From assembly GCA_037176725.1 (NCBI GenBank), contig JAZBRS010000026.1, positions 147,075,501 to 147,139,500 on the forward strand: a DNA stretch of 64,000 nt. The letters run 5' to 3'. Below, piece by piece: positions 46,101 to 55,393 of this stretch. Source of the stretch: Posidonia oceanica. Its lineage: Eukaryota > Streptophyta > Magnoliopsida > Alismatales > Posidoniaceae. The notes beneath the pieces were generated by a model, which saw only the letters and a list, made by a program, of their open reading frames with translations, searched no databases and was not told where the DNA came from. Both the position numbers and the translations under genes were made by a program. The number at the start of each line of letters is the position of its first letter. The stretch's first letter is position 1.

Positions 46101-46148
46101 CTAATTATTCTCTTTATCATTTTGTTTGTTTTGGTCTTCTTTACTTAG
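31067..46148 (+). CDS. SYP61: Syntaxin of plants 61 (Qc-SNARE), complete seven-exon gene
   Basis: Exons 31067-31120, 39589-39702, 39973-40086, 40198-40398, 42037-42123, 44990-45055 and 46038-46148 all join in phase 0 and give 248 residues, close to the roughly 245 of the Arabidopsis protein. The N-terminus [17 protein letters not shown] (after one extra Met) is diagnostic. Residues about 1-95 form the helical N-terminal bundle. The Qc-SNARE motif spans about 160-215, including [16 protein letters not shown] with the zero-layer glutamine at residue 190. The C-terminal membrane anchor is at about 228-248 ([20 protein letters not shown]). In plants SYP61 works at the trans-Golgi network and early endosome in fusion complexes, with roles in secretion and stress-related trafficking. 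The gene covers 15 kb because introns 1, 4 and 5 are 8.5, 1.6 and 2.9 kb and full of repeats. All splice sites are GT/AG. Confidence 0.95.
31630..31817 (-). pseudogene. atp9: Mitochondrial atp9 fragment inserted in SYP61 intron 1 (NUMT)
   Basis: Read on the - strand, this encodes [35 protein letters not shown] and AKQLFAYAI. That is ATP synthase F0 subunit c (subunit 9), whose gene is mitochondrial in plants. The start ATG at 31817-31815 is out of frame with the rest because of a one-base insertion just after it. After AYAI about 35 bases of the gene are missing, removing the second half of the second membrane helix. The tail resumes out of frame in sequence corresponding to the gene's 3' end. 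There is no transit-peptide-coding exon, so it is not a functional nuclear copy. The surrounding + strand gene is SYP61. Confidence 0.9.
32160..33035 (+). mobile_element. LINE 3' end fragment
   Basis: Within this stretch, [11 protein letters not shown] (about 32688-32720) and following residues match the C-terminal tail of plant LINE ORF2. A t-rich 3' UTR follows (ccttatcctcttgataag...) and an A-rich end (ctgctaaaaaaagaaaa). Many stops are present. The 3' UTR resembles that at 37496-37630, so both come from one family. The left end is not defined. Confidence 0.6.
33085..33373. repeat. Tandem duplication, period about 170 bp
   Basis: gtgaataaggtgatgtgtga (33085 and 33255) starts two copies that continue through cttagctttatga, g(a/g)gtct(g/a)ta and ggtgttta...ggaatggt(a/g)tgtgcaag. 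About 85% similar by eye. Confidence 0.8.
33668..34244. mobile_element. hAT-like non-autonomous element (577 bp)
   Basis: Terminal inverted repeats are caaggttattaaggcgc on the left and, reverse-complemented on the right, caaggctattgaggcac. They are flanked by an identical 8-bp duplication agaaaaag (33660-33667 and 34245-34252). Internal sequence is AT-rich with a short GC-rich patch near 34020-34110 and no transposase. It is in SYP61 intron 1. Confidence 0.88.
34677..35740. mobile_element. 1.06-kb foldback (Tourist/Harbinger-like) element
   Basis: The element begins ggttgcgtttgg and ends ccaaatgcaacc, a near-perfect inverted repeat, and is flanked by taa (34674-34676, 35741-35743), the 3-bp target typical of PIF/Harbinger. 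Almost the whole length is an inverted duplication: the left arm (34677 to about 35209) pairs with the right arm (about 35370-35740). The centre (about 35210-35368) is itself a second hairpin built from aaacgcttattaag...caataaacatttaa and its complement. The left arm carries an expanded GCC/CGC-rich stretch (about 34845-35000) that is mostly missing from the right arm, so the hairpin has a large bulge. No transposase is encoded; the open frame at 34820-35029 is an artefact of the triplet-rich tract. Confidence 0.85.
36000..37630 (+). mobile_element. LINE ORF2 remnant (reverse-transcriptase zinc-binding tail)
   Basis: Around 36895-37080 a degenerate zinc-binding domain is visible ([19 protein letters not shown] ... 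CVFCS ... FDHVVC). A t-rich 3' UTR follows (cttatccttttagtaagtgcatgaatttgtgc) and an A-containing end (gctgctctaaaagac). It shares the 3' UTR with 32880-33035. Its left limit is uncertain. Confidence 0.55.
38212..38334. repeat. Exact 38-bp direct repeat, period 85 bp
   Basis: ggttccttaggaggttgggc plus the next 18 bases occur identically at 38212-38249 and 38297-38334. Confidence 0.9.
38380..38960. repeat. Degenerate CTTGGC-rich region
   Basis: Words of the type cttggc(t/c)t, ccttgg and gcttagccttg recur every 10-30 bases over about 580 bp. At its left edge, cgacacgtgtcgacatttggtactatgg looks like the reverse-oriented end of the hAT-like family at 40493. No gene was seen. Confidence 0.5.
39589..39702 (+). 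CDS. SYP61: SYP61 exon 2
   Basis: 38 codons from [13 protein letters not shown] to [12 protein letters not shown], bounded by ttggtcag and gtacca. It lies 8.47 kb after exon 1. Confidence 0.93.
39973..40086 (+). CDS. SYP61: SYP61 exon 3
   Basis: 38 codons, [18 protein letters not shown] ... [11 protein letters not shown], a well conserved block of the family. The acceptor is agaaag. Confidence 0.93.
40198..40398 (+). CDS. SYP61: SYP61 exon 4
   Basis: 67 codons from [13 protein letters not shown] to [11 protein letters not shown], preceded by gctattgtag. The middle is the variable linker before the SNARE motif. Confidence 0.93.
40493..40723. mobile_element. hAT-like MITE (231 bp)
   Basis: Terminal repeats are catggtactaaatgt on the left and, reverse-complemented on the right, caaagttctaaatgt. 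They are flanked by an identical 8-bp duplication ctcatgat (40485-40492, 40724-40731). The interior repeats cgacacgtgtc and ccgacat words. It is the same family as 6083-6691. It is in SYP61 intron 4. Confidence 0.88.
40788..41901. mobile_element. hAT-like non-autonomous element with a LINE nested in it
   Basis: Ends are tagaggtgtaaaa on the left and, reverse-complemented on the right, tagatgtgtacaa. The flanking 8-mers ggcaaaag (40780-40787) and ggcagact (41902-41909) match at 5 of 8 positions, consistent with a decayed hAT target duplication. Both ends contain ggcc/ccagg-rich sequence (ggcccaacctgtg, gcccaggctgg), and the interior is AT-rich. A LINE fragment (41078-41626) interrupts it. Confidence 0.7.
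41078..41626 (+). mobile_element. 5'-truncated LINE (L1-type) with poly(A) and target duplication
   Basis: Translation gives a zinc-binding tail of LINE reverse transcriptase: [33 protein letters not shown] and [21 protein letters not shown] 3' UTR and an A9 run follow. The flanks share acataaacaa (41068-41077 and 41627-41636), a direct duplication expected from target-primed reverse transcription. It sits in the hAT-like element at 40788-41901. Confidence 0.82.
42037..42123 (+). CDS. SYP61: SYP61 exon 5 (SNARE motif first half)
   Basis: 29 codons, [17 protein letters not shown] ... EELIGQ. The in-frame acceptor is gtagacag; a nearer tag five bases upstream would shift the frame. With this acceptor one glutamine of the usual KQQD is absent. 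Confidence 0.9.
42124..44989 (+). other. SYP61 intron 5
   Basis: 2.87 kb, AT-rich. No protein fragment was recognised. Words such as ccaaacagtccttagg near 44792 and ggaataggattcc near 42791 look like parts of decayed miniature elements, but paired ends could not be found. Confidence 0.5.
44990..45055 (+). CDS. SYP61: SYP61 exon 6 (SNARE motif second half)
   Basis: 22 codons, [18 protein letters not shown] then DFVQ, with acceptor gtaatgcag and donor gtctgt. Confidence 0.93.
45056..46037 (+). other. SYP61 intron 6
   Basis: 982 bp with no coding content. A g-rich run (ggggggtgtgggggtggggt, about 45695-45714) follows a t9 run. It is the only G-quadruplex-like tract noticed in this gene. Confidence 0.5.
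46038..46148 (+). CDS. SYP61: SYP61 exon 7 (membrane anchor)
   Basis: 36 codons and [18 protein letters not shown], then the hydrophobic tail anchor. The acceptor is tttcttgcag. Confidence 0.95.
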   Translation, partial: KKVAMVMKKAGAKGQIMMIAFLIILFIILFVLVFFT

Positions 46149-47510
46149 AAGAGATGATTAACTGTGGTCGATGTAGAATACCTTTTTTGCTTCCTGTGAA
46201 TTGCTTGTCTTGTTTAGGAGTAATCTGAGAGATCGTCGACATTTTATTTGTTACTATACAGAATGTTGGTGGGGGCTGCTGCCATTCGTGAATGTATATG
46301 TGAGACGATTAAACGTTTTTAACTGCAACCCAGTAGTCTGTAATACTTAAGGTGTGTTCTCGCGTCACCAATTCAAAAAAAGTTCCAAGGGAAGCTCTGC
46401 AACCATTTTATTAGATTAAAGGCTACAATGCCAGTTATCTTCTTTCTTCTCTCTTTACATCTGTTGGGGTGATGCTCAGGATTGATTTGCAGTGCCAAAT
46501 CATAATAACAATAAACACGATTACAGCATGTGCCATGGTTAAAGTTTTCCTCTTCCTTCCAGGTGAAGGTTTTCCTTGACGTAAGGTTTTCATGGAAGGG
46601 GAAGCCAACATGGCCTAGGATTAGGAGGAATCTCAGGCTGATAATACTCGATCTAACACTATCGCCTATAAAAGTGGCGACTTCAATTGTCGCTAGTATG
46701 GCAGGTGCCTTTTCTGGTGACTTTGACTGTGATTAGTAATTACAGGGTGGTGTTTGGATTGTGAATCAGTACCTGCTACAGGTTGCAGAATGTCAGAAAT
46801 TCAGCCTTGTATTTTTTTATTGATTATTTAGCATTTATTCAAGTTGAAGTAGTAACTAATTTTAATTCGCTCCTTTAAGAGTATGTAGTTTGTTATTTAA
46901 GAGAGTCTGTAATTTTTAATTCCTAGGACCATTGTTTAAGTTATAATATTAGAGTCTGTAATTTTTTTTCCTTCAAGACTTGTAATAATTTAGGAAAACA
47001 ATCAAAAATAAAAAATCAATATCAAACAAGTTTTCAAAAATGTAATTTTTAACTGATTGAAACTTGCACCCGCATACTTCCTAGGATAAGGGTGGATGGA
47101 GGCTAATTGAAGGGAAGATGTTGTGGTGTTTTCACGCTTTTTATATCAAATTTTAACCTTCTTAAGGTCTCTTTGAAGAGAGAATCATAACCTAAGATTT
47201 TGTTCATATGTGTTGAATCTCAGCAAACCACAAGAAAGGAAATAAGTAACAAGCACAGACCTATGGAGGACCAGGAGTGGCGAATATCCATATGCATTAG
47301 GAATAATTATACAAAAAAATTAATCATTAGACTGCAACTAATAAGCTGCAAATAAACTATGCCATCACATTTTGGAGGGTTGATGCAACGTAAGGGTGGA
47401 CTTATGGGTTGTCTTTTCACATACATCAAGAATATGTTTTCCTGGGGCGAAAAATGAGGAGAATTATATATAATTATTTTAGATAATATAACTTATATTT
47501 TTATACAGGA
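46149..47510 (+). other. SYP61 3' UTR and downstream DNA
   Basis: The 3' UTR probably runs about 250 bp. The open frame 46530-46736 follows an acceptor-like cttccttccag and contains SPIKVATSIVASMAGAFSG; it could be a stray exon or gene fragment, but no family is recognised and no partner exon was found. Confidence 0.35.
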
Positions 47511-47514
47511 ATGA

Positions 47515-47815
47515 CCATAGTCATAGTTTTATTATCAAGAAAGATACAAGTGGGTACAATATAAAGCATCCACAAGAGGAAACAACTCTTCCACATAACT
47601 AGTAGAAGCATACCACTAACATTATCCGTAAGGCATACGAGCCTCCAGGACATCCAAAATAGTTAAGTACGAGCTTAGGCAAAGAGGAAAACTCACATCG
47701 TAGAGAGAAAACCACAACCCAAAACACCTGGATTATTGATGAGAATCGAACCCGGATCTCTTCAATGAAGAGGATATAATGCAACTAACTCAGTTATGAG
47801 TGTATATGCCCTCCA
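47515..47815 (-). mobile_element. tRNA-derived SINE candidate
   Basis: On the - strand, an RNA polymerase III A box (taactgagttag, 47796-47785) and B box (ggttcgattct, 47752-47742) are about 32 bases apart, as in tRNA genes. Each matches consensus with one or two changes. The flanking sequence does not fold as a tRNA (no acceptor stem match seen). About 200 bp of unrelated body follow, ending in ttgataataaaac. This is the plan of a plant SINE. Target duplication was not identified. Confidence 0.6.
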
Positions 47816-48213
47816 AGACTGAGTTGGAATATGAAATAGCAAGATTCTAATATAAATATAAAAATATTGTTTATTTTGTGTTTGGATAAATCTATCATGA
47901 GAAGAAAAAGAAAATCTGATTCAATGTAATATTCTGCAACTGCTGAATTTATACTTCTACCACAAAGGCATCCAATAGATATAGGAACAGTAAAATGGGG
48001 TGGTATTCACGTATACAACTAAGTTGGCTGTATGAACCTATTTTTTGTATTTTCTTTTATATTTTTAAAATCAAACTATTCTATAATTTAATCCACTTCA
48101 TATTCTACAATAGACTTTTAATTTCATAATTTTTAGAGTTGATTTCACTATTGAATAATGCATGCAAATTCAATAGTTGAAATTTCACAAAATTTGGAAC
48201 CTTGAGATGAAGG

Positions 48214-48978
48214 TAGGGCTAACAATGGATAGGATAAATCAATATCTTTATCCATATCCATTTATTACCAACTAAGAATAATTTTACCTATATCCGTTTA
48301 TTACCTAATAAAATAAGTGGGTAATAGGAGGTAATAGGTAATAAAAGGGTATTTTTTTTCTATTCTCAAAATACATATAATAAATAATTCACTTCTTATT
48401 TGTAACTCAAATTAATAGATATCACTTGCAAACACCATATAATTAGTAATTAAATAAATGTTATAAAATAATATAATAATAAGATATTTAAATAAAACAA
48501 ACACAATTCCACAATATTCATATATCTAATAAAAAAATATTTAAGATATATTACAAATTTAATTCTTAAACATAAACTTAGTAAGAACTTGGAAGCTTTG
48601 ACGGTTGAAAAGTGAGATAAAATTAGAACTTGGGCTTTAATGTCTATGCTTTGGGTTTCTTGTCTAATTTTCTTTTTAACAACCATAATCACTATGTATA
48701 TATAATATAGACTTCTTATGGATAAATGGTTAAGTGGCAAACCATAGGCATTGTAGCCCATGTGACATAACATATACATAAAAAAATATTATAATTTAAA
48801 TAGATAAAGCGGGTAAGTAAATGATTATCTATACCCTACTCACTAAAATACGTGGAATTTTTTTTTTATCCTTACCCTATCCATTAAATCATTGGATAAT
48901 TTTTTCTTACCCAGACCTACTTAAATAAGGTAGATAATGGATAAAATAGTAGGTAAATGGTTATCGTCGACAGTCCTA
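48214..48978. mobile_element. hAT-like non-autonomous element (765 bp)
   Basis: Ends are tagggctaacaatgg on the left and, reverse-complemented on the right, taggactgtcgacg. The flanking 8-mers gatgaagg (48206-48213) and gacgaagg (48979-48986) match at 7 of 8. The interior is AT-rich with inverted ggtaata / attacc and gggtaagtaa / ttaccc words near the ends. The open frame at 48450-48779 is not a transposase. Confidence 0.78.
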
Positions 48979-49320
48979 GACGAAGGGGTTATGAAAACTC
49001 AGTTATAATGAAATTTTAAAGACATATACCTTATACTATGATAATTCAATCTATATGGTTAAAATATTTTTATATAAATTAAAAATTAAAAATAAGGTAT
49101 ATACAACCAACTTGATCGTATACATGTATACAACCCCAATTGGCTCGTATGGGAAACCCATCCATGCACGCTTGTACATGTTCCATAAATCCTTGTTATC
49201 AAGTAAAGAAAAGGATAGCTTCTCGCTGGCTCATATCGGTTTCTCGGTCACAGCTTACAAAGCCTTGACACCATACATACACGAGATAAGATGCCAAATG
49301 GATACCAAACCTATGAGACT

Positions 49321-49802
49321 TTAACAATTCGTCAAGATCTATTTAATACGATGGAATGGTAGGTTTTTGTCAACCTCAAGAAATTGAAGTTCTTTCTCAA
49401 TCAAGAAGGCAAAAAATGTCATTATCAGACCCATCTTTTACTTAAATCTCTTTTCCCTCTTCCACAAGAAGGAATTATATGCCTTCAAGAGTCAACTTGT
49501 ATTGATTTTGTGATGCAGTATATTTCGCGGGATCCCGTTAAATACGTCTCCTATCTCTCATCATTATTAACAATACGTCAAGATCGATTTAATACGATAG
49601 ACTGGTGGGTTTTTTGTCAACCTCAAGAAATTGAAGTTCTTTCTTAGAGAAAGAAGGCAAAAAAGATGTCAATATCAGACCCATCTATTACTTCATCTCT
49701 TTCCCCCGTCCACAAGAAGGAATTAGATATGCCTTCAAGCGTCTACTTGTATTGATTCTGTGATGCAGTAATCTTCACAGGATCCCGTTAAATACGTCTC
49801 CT
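49321..49802. repeat. 246-bp tandem duplication
   Basis: ttaacaat.cgtcaagatc starts copy 1 (49321) and copy 2 (49567). Both end with gatcccgttaaatacgtctcc. They differ at roughly 10% of positions with small gaps. Each copy includes cctcaagaaattgaagttct, attgatt.tgtgatgcagta and a short polypyrimidine stretch. The source is unknown. Confidence 0.88.
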
Positions 49803-50976
49803 TTTTCCTTTTCTTTTCTTGGAATATGAACTCCGAAGTACCATGACTGAGTTTTGCTTAGCGCATGATAAGAAGGTCTAAACACATAAAGCAAATACTA
49901 GTCAGTTTTAGAGATATATATATTCTGGCAAATTAAACTCTCTCACGAATATTTTTTTTTTTCAGGATCAGATTTTACCTTTTAGCTTTGAATGAAGTTG
50001 CGAGTTTGGTAGTAATAAGTACAGCTTCTGAAGAAGTTTCCTTGGAGAATCTGACTTCACAAAAATAATGGGAAGTCTCCAATGTAATTGCGGCTAATTC
50101 CTTTAAAAAAACTACTTTTAATTGATACTGAAAAGAACAAGCGTAAGAATCTCTCCAAATAATGTAATCAATCAGAAAGTAATAAGAATAGCAGCTACTT
50201 GGCGTATATAATCTAATCAAAGAGTACGTGGTATGTGAAGTGAGCCATTGAATGGTTGGTTTGACGAAAGCTGGAATTCAACAAACTTCAAACCAGGGAA
50301 ATTTTTTTTAATAAATACGTCAGTGTTTTGACAACCAATGCAGCCACTAGTTTTTTAGTTGGCAACAACTTTGCCAACAAACTACATAAGTTTTTTTTTG
50401 GGTAAATTGATTTTATGTGTTTTTTACTTTACATACTCTATTGTCATAATGTATTATTCTCCATAATGTCATAATGTCTTCTCCATGAAGCTCAATAGTC
50501 TGACAGTTAGATCCTTCTGTCTATTTAAGTTAGTCATTTGAGTATGTGATCGTATAAAAAATTTACTTGGATAATTTTATCCTTCTCAAATTACATTAAA
50601 TACTTATACTGTCCAACTTTAACTCCTATAATAGAAGATAAAATGGTAATTTCAACCATAATATCAATAGTATTAATCAAAATTAGGGTTAAATATAATT
50701 TTTCAAACTTGAAAGGGGAACAATATAACATTTTAATTCAAGAATGTAAGGTAAAAAAATCTATATAGTTGAAGTGGATAAAGTATAATTTAATGGAGTT
50801 TTGTTAAAAGAGGATATAAGCAAGCCAGTGAGCTTTAAATAAATGTTTCATAATAAGATGCCGCAGAGTCACTGTGGAGTTTGGCTTCTAGTATTCATCT
50901 TCTCATAGCAAATAAACCGTCACTAAACTCTGCACAAACATTTGTTTTTTGAATCATCATAAATCCTATCCTATAA
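49803..50976. other. Intergenic DNA, nothing recognised
   Basis: AT-rich, with stops in all frames. Short direct repeats of cataatgt occur at about 50445-50480. Confidence 0.4.
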
Positions 50977-53900
50977 AATAAGTAGGAAGGATTTTTTATA
51001 GAGCAACGAGAGAATTCCATGACCTTTTTTTAAGGAGTGTATTAAATTTTATTTTTAAAATTTTAAATTTATTTCTTTATATATCATACATTTCCAAAAA
51101 TAATGATGTGGAATACATTGATTTGATGGTTTTCTTATTTAATTAATATATTAATTTATTCAAATTCTTTTTTAATTATTTTTTTGATTTATTTTTATTT
51201 ATTTAATATTACATTTCATGTCATCATATAAGCTAAGCGGAGAGAGGGTTTCCACGGAGCAACGTGAGAGCTCTGTAGTCTTTTTTTAGGAGTGGATTAG
51301 ATTTTGTTTTTAAAATTTTAAGTTTATTTCTTTATTTATCATAATGATTTGGAATACATTGATTTGATAGTTTTCTCATTTAATTAATTAATTTATTTAT
51401 TCAAATTAATTTTTAATTATTGTTTTGAGTTTATTTTTATTTATTTAATAATACATTTCATGTCTATAAAACTATATAATAATAATAATCATCATCATCA
51501 ACATAACTTCCCAATAAATAAGTAAATAGGGCACATTGGTTACCTTTTAATTTGTTTATTGATTTATTCAATGGTTTCCTTTTAATTCAATTATTGATTT
51601 ATTAAAATTCATTTTTATTTGATTTAAAGATTCTTTTAGTTTAAATTTTAGTAATGCCATTCAATTATTGATTTATTCAAATTCATTTTTATCTGATTTA
51701 TTATTTTTTAAGTTTAAATTTGAGTAATGCCATTCAATTATTGATTTATTTAAATTTCAGTAGTGTAAAAAATATATAATAACAATTATAACTTTTCAAA
51801 AAATATATTTACTTTGGGATAGATTGATTTGCTATTCAAACTTTCCCTCTTCTTTTTAAAATTCAAAAATAAATTTCATTCTTTTTCTCAACTCTCTGAC
51901 CCACTTGGCCACCTCCCCTCTCTCCTCTTCCTATATTTTTAAAGGTTTTTCTCTTTCCAAAAAAAAACTCTTTTCTCTTTCCACCTTTTCTTTAAATGGT
52001 TTTTTTTATTTTAAAAAATGTGAGTTAGTGCCTTAGATGATTTTAAGAGTCTTAACCATTTTCTATTTTCTCCCCCCCCCCCTTTTTTTTTTCTAAACGT
52101 GGTTAGATGCAGATACATATATTTCAAGTATTAGACATAAAAACTCTTATTGGTATTGGTATCATTAGATACAAGTATCCAAATTTTTACCTGTGTATTA
52201 TCTTTAAATATTTTATTATATTCGTATTAGTATCCATTTTTTAAGAATATAGATGTGTATTTTCCATATGTAAATGATATCTGTATCTCCATATTTGAAG
52301 ACAGATATGATTCCATATTCGAAGACAGATATGGATAGATAACCCGCATAACCGTATCATATCAGATATGTTTTCGCTCTTAATGCAAATACATTTCATA
52401 TATGTTTTAAAATCATGATCTCCTTCTTAATAAACAATAAAAATAACATCATTTTACATGTTTACAAAATTATCTATATAATAACATTTTTATGAAATGT
52501 TAATGATTTCTCCAAATTACACAAAATGTTATGAAAAATGTAATCCTTTTCTTTTTACAGCACATCTCAATTATTATTATAATATTAAGATTTTTAATTT
52601 ATTTTTTAAAATTATTAGTTTTTATTTTTCATTTCCTTTTCCTATAAATAGTGGGGATGGATTTTCCATGGAGAACTTCGTGCCCTTTTGTTAGGAGTAG
52701 ATTAGATTTTACTTTTAAAAATTTAAATTTATTTCTTTATATATCATACCTATTCACAAACAATGATGTGGGACACATTGGTTTGATGATTTCCTTATTT
52801 AATTAATCTATTGATTTATTTAAATTTGTTTTTAATTAGTTTTGAGTTTATTTTTATTTATTTAATAATGCATTTCATGTCATCTTATAAACTAAGCAAG
52901 AAAGGATTTTTTACAGAGCAACAAGAGAGCTCTGTGACATTTTTTAGGAGTAGATTACATTTTGTTTTAAAATTTTAAATTGATTTCTTTATATATCATA
53001 CCTCCAAAAACAATGACGTGGGATACATTGGTTTAATGGTTTCCTCATTTAATTAATTTATTGATTTATTTAAATTCAATTTTAATTATTTTTTTGAGTT
53101 TATTTTTATTTACTTAATAATGCATTTCATGTTAGTACAATAATATAATAAAACTAATAATAAAACATATTTTTTTTGGAGAGAAAGACACATGGGACAC
53201 ATTGGTTTCCTTTTAATTCTTTTATTAATTTATTCATATTTATTTTTATTTGATTTATTGATTGTTTTTAGTTTAAATTTTAGTAATGTCATTCAATTAT
53301 TCAACTATTCAAATTCATTTTTATTTGATATATTGATTTTTTTAGTTTAAATTTTAGCAATGTCATTCAATTATTGATTTATTTAAATTCGTTTTTATTA
53401 GATTTATTGATTTTTTTAGTTTAAATTTTAATAATGCCATTCAATTATTGATTTATTAAAATTCAATTTTAATTAATTAATTTATTTTTTAGTTTAATTT
53501 TAGTATTGTAAAAAAAATAACGACAATCATAAGTTCCCCAAAAAATATATTTAATTAGGACAAATGGATTTGCTGTTCATACTTTTTCTCTTCTATTTAA
53601 AATTCAAAAATAAATTGCATTCTTCCTCTGAACCTCTAACCTACTTACCCTTCTTTTCTCTTTGTGCATTGTTTGTAAGGTTTTTCTCTTTCCAAAAAAA
53701 GCTCTTTTTTCTTCTTACCTTTTTTAAAAATGGTTTTTTATTTTTTTTTAAAAAAGGGTTAGAGCCTTAACCATTTTTTATTTTCTTTTCCCACCTTTTA
53801 CTTAAACGTAGTTATAAGAACTTACATATGTTTCAAGCATTAGATAAAAAAAATTCTTATTGATATTAGTATCATTAGATACAGGTATTTAGCTTTTTAT

Positions 53901-54411
53901 GGGTGTGTCTATGGAACAAAAACTTTTAATCTTGACCATTCATTTAAATATATGAATGGTGGAATTTGTAGCAGTAAATAAGTAATTATAACAATCAATA
54001 GATAATTACAACTTTGTAAGACAGTACCATGGGTACTAAAGAATTTTCCATTTTTTATTTGTATCTAATCTTCAAATATCCATACCATATTTGTATTGGT
54101 ATCTTGTTTTTTAAGAATATGATTGTACATTTTTCAGATCTGGGTGATATCTTTATCTACATTTATCATGCATATCCATACCGTATCTACTACATTTTCA
54201 CCCCTATCTAATACTGTTTCGCCCCTAATGCAAATATATTTCATATATATTTTAAAATTATGATCTCCTTCTCAATAAACAATAAAAACGACATCATTTT
54301 ACACATTGAAAAAATTATCTATATAAAAATATTATTATGAAATATTAATGATTTCTCTAAATTATACAAAATGTTATGTAAAATGTTAGTCTTTTCTTTT
54401 TACCACATATC

Positions 54412-54448
<37 letters not shown>

Positions 54449-54510
54449 TAGAATTTTTTTGATTTATTTTTTAAAAATATTAATTTTTATTTTTCTTTTC
54501 TTTTTCCCAT
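50977..54510. repeat. AT-rich segmental tandem duplication (about 1.67 kb period)
   Basis: Four related starts occur: about 50980, 51236, 52648 and 52905. Each reads like gagcaac.agagagctctgtg..tttttaggagt.gatta.attttgtttt, then atttctttatatatcat and gtgg.a(t/c)acattg.tttgatgg. The pair 50977-52645 repeats as 52646-54510, including the ccctcttctttttaaaattc, ggtttttctctttccaaaaaa, cattagatac and ttaataaacaataaaaa blocks. Copy 2 has an extra roughly 0.15-0.17 kb segment near 53899-54050. Between 54409 and 54443 there is an (att)n microsatellite. No coding content was seen. Confidence 0.8.
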
Positions 54511-55393
54511 GTATCGTGCAGGTTTCTCATTATTAAAGACTACACCTCATCACATGGCAAGCACTTCTTTCCGCACCGCCTAGTTTCGTTGACATTAATG
54601 CCCGAGATCTATTAAAAGGCAACGAACATGGTTCTCGGATGCAATATATGTCCCAAAGAAGTTGCCGAATTTCATTAAGCAAACAAAGTATGTGGGATGC
54701 GGTACGTCTAGAGAAAACGACCGTTTCAAAGGACAAATCGTGGATTTGTCTATATGAGCGACACAGCTACCAAACAAAGCAAAAGCAAAGATGACAACTC
54801 AAGTTCGCAGTTCTGCAACGGCCAGGAGCAGATAATCTGAAACTCCTAATGCGCCATTGTTAAGCTGCTTTAGTTTCCCAATTATTGTAACTTTGAGGCA
54901 AAAGAAGAAGAAGAAGAAGAAGAAGAAGAAGAAGATAAGTATGAAAAGAAAACGACAAACATTTCCTCATTCTTCGCCGAAAAAGAAGAAAATATAAAGC
55001 AGTAGAATCCTGGCCACGCATCACAGTTACTGAGAGTACAGCACGGAACAGCTCAGCATTTAATCCCAGCGGAGATTTATTAACACCACCCCCACCCGCC
55101 CACCGTAGGTGAGGGGGCCGCACCGATGGGACCGTCGTACTGCAGTGGATCCCCGCCCTAATCCCAGCTCCTCCCCCAATAGCCGGATGAAGAGGAGGAA
55201 GACTCGTATCTGTGCACTGCATATGGTACAGAAAAACAAGCGGCAAAAACGAAAACAAACTAGTACAAGATACGATTCCTCTTCGGTTTCATAATCTACA
55301 ATTTCTGTCTATCTATCTATCTATCTATCCATCTGTCCCAGAATAGGCATCGATCTTTCTCTTTGTATTCTCCCCGCAATCGAAGCAACCACG
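54511..55393 (+). promoter_or_regulatory. Upstream region and 5' UTR of the DUF3537 gene, with microsatellites
   Basis: It contains (aag)12 at about 54902-54937 and (tcta)n at about 55306-55328. A pyrimidine-rich leader leads to the ATG at 55394 (context accacgATGCC, a good plant start context). The open frames on the - strand here (for example 54860-55258) owe their length to the microsatellite. No clear TATA box was located. Confidence 0.45.

Noticed and set aside
46530..46736. Extra coding exon downstream of SYP61
   Set aside because: An acceptor-like site is present but there is no partner exon or recognisable protein family.
47730..47800. Possible tRNA gene on the - strand
   Set aside because: A and B boxes are present but no matching acceptor stem or complete cloverleaf could be drawn; a SINE head fits better.
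54860..55258. 132-codon open frame on the - strand upstream of the DUF3537 gene
   Set aside because: Its leucine run comes from the (aag)n microsatellite, and no splice or family evidence supports it.
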